From: Channallabes apus
Lineage: Eukaryota; Chordata; Actinopteri; Siluriformes; Clariidae
Assembly (NCBI GenBank): GCA_030522415.1
Contig: CM060131.1
Coordinates: forward strand, 12,075,703-12,139,702
Length of the DNA: 64,000 nucleotides
Direction: 5' to 3'
Shown one piece after another: positions 57,201 through 64,000 of this stretch (within the stretch, counting starts at the first letter, position 1; the number at the start of each line of letters is the position of its first letter). Made by a program: the position numbers and the translations under genes. The notes beneath the pieces were generated by a model. That model was not told the origin of the DNA. It did no database searches and saw nothing but the letters and a program-made list of their open reading frames with translations.

Positions 57201-57774
57201 GCAAAGTATTAATTGCCATTTTATGCTATGTTATATGCAGATGTGCCATTAAAAAAAGTCTTCCAGCCATCCATCTAAAATCTGGTGACCTGGGCACTTC
57301 AACATGTCATTTCATATTTCCAAACATTTATTTTTCCTTTGACAAAAAACAGTCCTGGGAAGAAATTATTTCGAATGCACATCACAACAACCGTATTGTG
57401 CAGAACTTTCACAAATTCACCAGGGAGCCACAGGAGGGAACCAAGTTTCTTATGTGGAATCCTTTGTTAACACTGCAGAACAGTAAGTGAAAGATGTGCT
57501 CTCCAGGGATTTGTGTTGCACTGAACCCCATTACTAACAGAAAGAAATGTTCACAATTCGCCTGGTTTCACTGATGTGTATAGACATTTTATACACAGTT
57601 AAAATATTTTCATTTTCCTGATCTATTCTTGATTTGATTATCCTACACAAATACTGGATGTCATTAGTAAATAGTGGAAGACATTGGAGCAGGGGCTTGT
57701 TAAGTGATAATAAGGATTTCTTCTGAGCTTCAGAGTTCAGAGCTACAGATGGTTTCCAACATGATCTCATACAG
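57201..57774. other. No gene called; weak exon candidate at 57353-57482
   Basis: TTTATTTTTCCTTT...AACAG (ending 57352) is acceptor-like and AACA|GTAAGTG at 57483 is donor-like. Two frames are open across the 130 nt, one reading YFECTSQQPYCAELSQIHQG. No family recognised. Confidence 0.2.
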
Positions 57775-57990
57775 TGTAGTGTAGTGCAACTTAGTGTGTT
57801 AAGGCTTTGGGTCTGAGTTAATGATTGGAAGGTCGGTGGCTCAAGCCCCAGCTCCACCAAGTTGCCACTATTGGGACCTTGAGCAGGGCCCTTAACCCTG
57901 TCTGCTCCAGGGGTGCCATATAATTGCTGACTCTGTGCTCTAACCCACGCCCTAACAAGCTGGAATATGTGAAGAAAAGAAATTCAGTGT
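57775..57990 (+). repeat. SINE-C, longest copy
   Basis: tRNA-like head with B box GTGGCTCAAGCCCC, then TTGAGCAGGGCCCTTAACCC, CTCCAGGGGTGCC and a tail AGAAAAGAAATTCAGTGTG. Reference copy for SINE-C here. Confidence 0.85.
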
Positions 57991-58419
57991 GTAGTCTGTA
58001 ACAACATTGGTTATACTACTCATTTTGAGTAAATGTACAAATAATCCAAAGATAAAGATTAGAGCTGGGACAGGGTTGACACTTGCTTATGTTTGTATGA
58101 AATTGTTCCATATCTTCCTTTTTTATTGACAGTAAATTGGTAGATCAGGAACAAGAGATCTGCTAGTATTCAAAACTCCAATATACACATTTTAAACAAT
58201 ATAGTTTCACAACAATTAGTGTAGACTACACCAATGATTTCCTCTTGGTAAGTATTCCAAGTGTTTAATGGACCATCTAAAATACTCCTTTAATTATTGA
58301 GTGCATAGTAATATAGACTGTAGATGTTGCCAAGGCTGTTAAAACTTGACCGTCACACCCATATGAGCTTTTTGAGCATAACATTGCTGATGTAATCCCT
58401 GATTTACTGAAATAAAACC
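57991..58419. other. No recognised feature
   Basis: AT-rich. Confidence 0.4.
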
Positions 58420-58570
58420 CTTCACTCTTCTGGGAAAGCTGATAAGGTTTTTGGAGTACAGCTGTCAGGATTTGTGGTCATTCAACCACAAGAGCATTAG
58501 TGAGGTCAGGTAATGATGTTAGGAGAGCAGGTATCAAAAGGTATTCGAGTTCAAGCCATGTTTACTTAGT
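58420..58570 (-). mobile_element. Tc1-like relic fragment
   Basis: TCTTCTGGGAAAGCTGATAA...TTGTGGTCATTCAACCACAA...GAGGTCAGGTAATGATGTTA resembles the noncoding-strand reading of the Tc1 family also seen at 6885-7265. Confidence 0.5.
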
Positions 58571-59057
58571 AAACTAAACAACTACCAAACTAATTGTTTT
58601 TGCTAATAATTGCTAATGTTGAAGATCAACATTACAGAATAAAAATATTTCTAGGCTGCAATAAGAGTATAGATTTGTAAGAGTACATGAATTAAAAACA
58701 CTATTACCTTTACTTTACTTACCTATAACGTTTGTTGCTTTCAATTACCTTAATAACCTATTGTAACCAAGTCTGGTTGATTAAGAAATACTCATACCAC
58801 AGTGGTTGAATTTTAAATCCTAATGCAAGACAACTCTAATGATAATTTTGGCTGTAATACAAATGATCTGTTAACAGCACTGTAGCCCTCGATACAATAC
58901 TTTATTGTTCTTATAGGACTCTTTCCTCCTTAATCTAGATTTGAGAGTAAGATTTTTATCCAACAACAAAAAAAAATGGATCGTGTAATCATTGATCTGG
59001 TGAATATTTCAGGTAGTAGCTGTTTATGCAATATTTACAATATGGGCTTTAGGGACA
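58571..59057. other. No recognised feature
   Basis: AT-rich. Confidence 0.4.
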
Positions 59058-59069
59058 TATTCTTGGGTG

Positions 59070-59239
59070 GGCATTGTTGGATTAGTGGTAAGCTTCTCAC
59101 CTGCCATGCGGAAGGACCAGGTTAGATTCCTAGCCATGTGTATCGAATGGGAGGGTTGAGTCAGGAAGGGCATCTGGCACAAAACCTGTGCCAAGTCAAC
59201 AGGAGCCGCCAAAAGAAGAAGAACAACAACAGCATGGAC
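59070..59239 (+). repeat. SINE-B with LINE-type tail and 12-bp target duplication
   Basis: tRNA-like head (TGGATTAGTGGTAAGC, B box GGTTAGATTCC), body GTCAGGAAGGGCATCTGGCA and tail AGCCGCCAAAAGAAGAAGAA. Flanked by TATTCTTGGGTG at 59058-59069 and 59240-59251. Its tail resembles the LINE end at 30541-30600. Confidence 0.9.
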
Positions 59240-59251
59240 TATTCTTGGGTG

Positions 59252-60744
59252 TCATTTCTTGGTAACAGTCAATAAATTTCCCAACGTGGAAGAGAGGTGT
59301 CTGTGCTTTCTGGTTTCTTGGTAACATGGAAAGCTGTGATTTTTTTAATCAACAAACTGGTCTGTTTTTTTTTTTTTTTACTTATTTTTTTAATCCACAA
59401 AAGCTGTAAATTATTAACAAACATTTGATAATCATATCAGATCATGATTCAAATAAAAGAACGTAAAACTTACAGTTATGAATTATGTAATCCACCTCAG
59501 TTTAGTTGTGCTATAGAACTATGCTTTTTAATTCATTCTTAATGACAATGACAATGTTACGGTTTGTTCAAATTTACCATTTCAACGCTAAGTAAAAGGT
59601 AAGTTGAAGAAACTACATGGAAATGCAAGAACAAACAGGAACCTATATTTAGAGTCTCAAAATGAAAAATACTAACAAGGCTTTCAAGCAAGCTGTTAAA
59701 GCTCATGTTGATGTAAGAGGGCAGCAATGTGCCAGACCTGTAAGTGCAAATAAAATGTTTTTTTTTTCTCTGTGTGATAAGGAAAAGGATAACCAAGTAA
59801 TTTAGAATATCATAATTCAACAACACTTTTTTTTTTTTTTTTTGCACAGCATGGCCATTTTCTTTTCTTTGAAATGTTCTACTTCTGGACCTTGGATATT
59901 TCTAAGTACTCCTAGAGGGAAAGTCATTCTATGCATTTATAAATAGTTTTTTATCTCTGAAAACTTTTCATAAACCATAACAGTAGAACATCTTACCTGC
60001 TGGCTCAAAATATCAACAGCAATACAATATTCGGTTCAAACACAGTGGTTAATTACAATAATGAAAGAAAGAAAAAAAAAGGGAAAAAATATGAGACGAT
60101 AGCGTTCCATTTTCCCCCACTACATTAGTATGCTAACAAGTGTAGATAAACCTACACTATATGCATGCTCCATTGAAGTCAATCCCCACCCCTTTCTGAA
60201 ATGATGTTATTAGTAATATGATAAAAATGCTGCTGTAGAGGAAAGTTTACATGCAAAGGAGATAAATATGGTTAATTAGAACATACAGTGATACAGTGAT
60301 ACTGACTAATCTCCTTCCTCCTCGCAGCATGATAAAAAGGACGTATGGGTAGAAAAAAAATACTGCACAAAATATGATGTATAGTTCAATATTTGTTGGC
60401 TAAATAAATAATTTCACTTACTTAACTTTATTATACTTAACTGTATTTAAAACAAAACAGTACAAATGGAAACACTGTGAGTTAAACAGCACAAGACATT
60501 AAATAATAGTTATTTATTTTATATTGTTAATGTTGATGTTTTATGAGGAATACGACATTGTGGGTATATGAAAAAAATAAATTGGAAAAAAGAGTGGTTT
60601 AATGTAGCCCCAAACAAGTGTTTCTGTTACCACACTAAGTAATGTTTTGTTATAAGTTTTGTTCCTTGCCACTATTGTGTATGTCCGCTTGTGTCACCCA
60701 ATAAAGCTCTGACCTGAAGAGCTATAAGCTCCAAAAGCCTTCTA
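59252..60744. other. No recognised feature
   Basis: AT-rich with T-runs at about 59367 and 59826. Free of TACWGTA heptamers by eye. Confidence 0.4.
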
Positions 60745-61690
60745 AGGGATAGAAGCTGTCGTGCAAGATGGGGCCTCCATGGATCAAACTTGTTTGTCTA
60801 GCTTATCCCAAGAAAATTTGATTAAATTAAAATCTGATTAATTTTTAAGTGCCAAGTCAACTCCTTCAATTTCTTATCATGTTCCCCAAATTATTCCTGC
60901 TATTGCTGCTGAGAGATGCCACTGGCGTCAGGTTATACCATTGTTATGATCAAGTATGATATGCAGTAATGGGGGTGTCAAAATAGCGTGAATACAAGGA
61001 CAAGGAGAAGGTTTCTCAATAGAACATTGCCCAGAGCAACATATTGCCTCAGCTGGCATGCATTGTTGTCACATTTTATCCTTATGCCACATTTTCCCTG
61101 TGTAGGCAACATACAAGCACCTTGTGGTCTACATGATGTAAAAGAAAACATGATTCATCAGACCAGGACACCTTCTTGAATTGGTCCAGTTCTGATACTC
61201 ACTTTCATGTTGAAGATGCTTTCGGCAGTGGACAGAGGACAGCACAGGCTTTTTTCGGCATTTTGTCACTATGCAGCCAAATGCACAGCTAAATGTGATG
61301 CAGTGTATGTTCTGAAATTGTTCTATCATAGCCAGAATTAACTTTTTCAGCAATTGTGCTACACTAATTCCTCAATGGGATTGAAAGGAGACAGACAAGC
61401 TTATGCTTATGCCCAGACTTGGGTGCCCATGACCCTGTAACCGGTTTACTGGCTTGAACTTTCCTTGAACATCTTTTGGTAAATATGCACTGCATGTACT
61501 GTATACCAAGAACTCAAAAGATCTGACATTTTGAAATGCTACAGTATAACCTCCTCTAGCCATCACAATTTGGCCATTAACTTTTAAAACTGACTACATA
61601 TTGTATCCCAACCATTGACAGGTGTGACTGTAAAGTAATATAGTTATTCACTTTATCTGTCAATTGAATTAATGTTTTGGCTTATTGGTG
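60745..61690 (-). mobile_element. Tc1-like transposon relic, long but decayed
   Basis: Successive blocks GGGGCCTCCATGGATCAAAC, AACATTGCCCAGAGCAACAT, AAAACATGATTCATCAGACC, TGCCCATGACCCTGTAACCG and AGCCATCACAATTTGGCC follow the order of a known teleost Tc1 family (noncoding-strand reading). Many substitutions and stops. TACWGTA words at 61497 and 61540. Confidence 0.75.
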
Positions 61691-62189
61691 CATGGTATTA
61701 CCATATGTAAACACTTAGCCACTTGCCATTTGTTTTTGTTTTTTTACTTCTCTCTCTATGAATAATTTAAAGCCAAAACATTGTTTATATGTTAACAAAA
61801 ATGGAAACTCACTTGTCCCATGAATGCTGTATATCTCAGGGTAACAAAGTACTGAAATTGGAAACACCTTGTCAACAATAACACATTTATTCAAACACTT
61901 TAATGGTTATGTGGAGTTTTTAGAGTACAAATCGAATGGGAGGGTTGAGTGTAAGACAAAATGTGTAAGACATTACTGACAGTGCTGCTGTTGAAAAAAA
62001 AAAGTTCAATCTGGTTTTATAATTCAAGAGTGTGAGGTATAAATCACAATAATTCCCAGAAGGCTATCACATAGGTTATCTAATATATTCATATTATTCT
62101 ATTCAATTAAATTCCATTTTATTACACTGCATTTTTAACAATGTATCTTTTCACGAAACATATTTATGGAAAAGTATAACTTATATTTA
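61691..62189. other. No recognised feature
   Basis: AT-rich. Confidence 0.4.
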
Positions 62190-62682
62190 TTAGATTTTCA
62201 AGGAAACTTCCTGAGATGACAATAGGAAGAATCCTTGACAGAAACCAGACTCAATACAAAACCCATCCTCACTTGGATGCTGTCAGTAAGATACAGAAGG
62301 TATTGATTCATGGTCATATTCTATGCAATGATACTAAAAGTATAGCATAATTGGAAAGGGGCTAAGTTAATATAGTCCACTTTCATTGGTTGAGACTCAG
62401 GTACAAACCTGTTTGTGGGACTTTCAGTCCAAAACTATTAGTCCTAAATTGCAGTGACAAGCCATCAGAGTGAAGCTGCCTGCATCAAGACCAAGACCAT
62501 CTTCATGGTTAAGTGGGACCATCCAGACCATACAGTGCCATTCTCAGCACCAAGCAAGAGACATTCATGCAATAAGAATTCCAATAATAAATGAGGCACC
62601 AGAATATGTCAGACAGGTCTGGAGGGCAGAATGAGTTGGGATTGAGGGCCATTAGCTCCACAAAGGGAGAGAGATAGAGAGA

Positions 62683-62726
<44 letters not shown>

Positions 62727-63310
62727 AGGTTTACTTACAGTCTCATAACAGATAAGGTCAATGTATATTTAGTGCAGAGTGGAAACAGGGACTCCGGCAG
62801 GACTAACTATGACAGCAAAAATAAAAAGGAAATGCCAGAAGGAAACACAAACGTGAGGGCTCCCTGGTAATTAGTCACTTCACTGTCAACAAACCCCAAA
62901 CCCGAGTGATCAATGAGATCAATGAGGGGACGACAGCATCCAAACATACCAGTTCCCATAAAACTCTACATCCATGAGTTGCACAGATCTGCACCTTTAC
63001 CTAAAACAATTCTATTCACAAAAGGATTTGGTAAATAAATAAGTTTTCAGCCTTAGTCAGACTTAATAATTGTTCCAAATATTATAGGCTATAACTTTGG
63101 GGTTTGTAAGAAAAAGCTCTGCTCCCTGCTATAGTTTTCATAATACAAGGTACTGACAAGCAGCCTACACCCTTTGGTCAGAGTAGGTTTTGTGGATTAC
63201 AAGACACTAGCAGTTCACTCAGGTACCAAGGTGTAAGACCATTTAATGCTTTAAAGGTCCATAGTAGTATTTCAAAATCATGGCATAATTTCACCAGGAG
63301 GCAATGCAAT
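62190..63310. mobile_element. Unclassified interspersed repeat
   Basis: Blocks such as GAATATGTCAGACAGGTCTG, AGGGCTCCCTGGTAATTAGT, AAGTTTTCAGCCTTAGTC and AAGACCATTTAATGCTTTAA resemble a long repeat I associate with many teleost genomes, but I cannot name its class. No coding frame. A (GA)n tract lies at 62687-62724. Confidence 0.4.
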
Positions 63311-63339
63311 ATGGATAATATATATGGTTTCATCCCCCA

Positions 63340-63515
63340 GTTCAAACAAATGCAGGTTATGCAAACTGTCATTTCCAAATTGCCTAAAGTGAGTACGTAT
63401 GTGAACCCTGTGACTTGATGTTCATGTTTTGTGCGCAAGGCCCAATGGGATAGGTTACAGGAATGCTGTGACACTGTACAGGATAAGCCTTATACGGAAT
63501 AAGTGAAAGAAAGAG
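63340..63515 (+). repeat. SINE-A, diverged 3' part
   Basis: CAAATGCAGGTTATGCAAAC, GGGATAGGTTACAGG and CAGGATAAGCCTTATACGG mark the second half of an old plus-strand copy. Confidence 0.65.
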
Positions 63516-63536
63516 AGGTAAAAAGTACACTAAATA

Positions 63537-64000
63537 CAGTGGCTTGCAAAAGTATTCGGCCCGCTTGAACTTTTCCATATTTTGTCACATTACAGCCACA
63601 AACATGAATCAATTTTATTGGAATTCCACGTGAAAGACCAATACAAAGTGGTGTACACGTGAGAAGTGGAACAAAAATCATACATGATTCCAAACATTTT
63701 TTACAAATAAATAACTGCAAAGTGGGGTGTGCGTAATTATTCAGCCCCCTTTGGTCTGAGTACAGTCAGTTGCCCATAGACATTGCCTGATGAGTGCTAA
63801 TGACTAAATAGAGTGCACCTGTGTGTAATCTAATGTCAGTACAAATACAGTACAGCTGCTCTGTGACGGCCTCAGAGGTTGTCTAAGAGAATATTGGGAG
63901 CAACAACACCATGAAGTCCAAAGAACACACGAAACAGGACAGGGATAAAGTTATTGAGAAATTTAAAGCAGGCTACAAAAAGATTTCCAAAGCCTTGAAC
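63537..64000 (+). mobile_element. Tc1-like transposon, 5' part, runs off the window
   Basis: TA at 63535-63536, then CAGTGGCTTGCAAAAGTATT. The inverted-repeat sequence is nearly identical to the ends of 24146-25441, with the inner repeat near CAGCCCCCTTTGG. It contains a footprint-like TACAGTA at 63846-63852 that the other copy lacks. Confidence 0.93.
63911..64000 (+). CDS. Tc1-family transposase N-terminus (partial)
   Basis: Thirty codons are visible, MKSKEHTKQDRDKVIEKF..., with no stop before the window edge. The segment is the first helix-turn-helix of a Tc1 transposase, which binds the flanking inverted repeats and cuts and pastes the element. The start fits the family and lies about 375 bp inside the left end, as in the element at 12391 (379 bp). 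It is the sequence missing from the deleted copy at 24370-25090. Whether the rest is intact cannot be seen here. Confidence 0.85.
   Translation, partial: MKSKEHTKQDRDKVIEKFKAGYKKISKALN

Overview
The window reads as vertebrate nuclear DNA from a teleost fish. It is AT-rich, with no operons and no long open reading frames. It is filled with element classes typical of fish: Tc1/mariner transposons, Tol2-like hAT elements, tRNA-derived SINEs, an RTE-like LINE fragment and many di- and tetranucleotide microsatellites. The Tc1 load and SINE type would suit a catfish-like fish, but I cannot prove the order from sequence alone. I see no host protein-coding gene I can name. Most reading frames of 60-175 codons are translated SINEs, microsatellites or transposon remnants.

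Layout: 0-9 kb holds SINE copies, a 703-bp hAT element (4351-5053), a repeat-poor possibly conserved block (5640-6440), a 98-bp hairpin, a Tc1 relic and a second hAT with a SINE inside it. 9-16 kb holds Tc1 relics, a nearly complete Tc1 element with a broken transposase (12391-13995) and a duplicated unique segment on either side of it. 17-23 kb holds an old DNA-transposon relic split by two SINEs with clear target duplications, then more SINEs. 24-31 kb holds an internally deleted Tc1 (24146-25441), a TTAA-flanked element carrying a tRNA-like sequence and a perfect palindrome, a Tc1 relic and the 3' end of a LINE. 31-46 kb is quiet apart from SINEs, a fold-back Tc1-type element (35857-36639) and mariner-type relics. 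47-52.5 kb holds a direct segmental duplication; its second copy carries a 1300-bp hAT insertion and the first copy keeps the empty site. 55 kb holds a CpG-rich block that may be a first exon or promoter on the minus strand. 56-57 kb holds a tandem duplication with long TATC tracts. 57-64 kb holds SINEs, a long Tc1 relic, an unclassified repeat and the 5' half of another Tc1 element running off the window.

Most striking observation: the 7-mers TACTGTA/TACAGTA occur about 105-110 times by hand count, against roughly 14 expected from base composition. In several places a related sequence in the same window lacks exactly the 5 bases, so these look like small insertions of the form TA to TAC(A/T)GTA. 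That is the canonical footprint left when Tc1-family elements with CAG...CTG ends excise. The window therefore seems to keep a dense record of past Tc1 excision. Other useful observations are the dated nesting of elements, three perfect TGACGTCA sites (two of them in nonautonomous elements), and several weak candidate exons.
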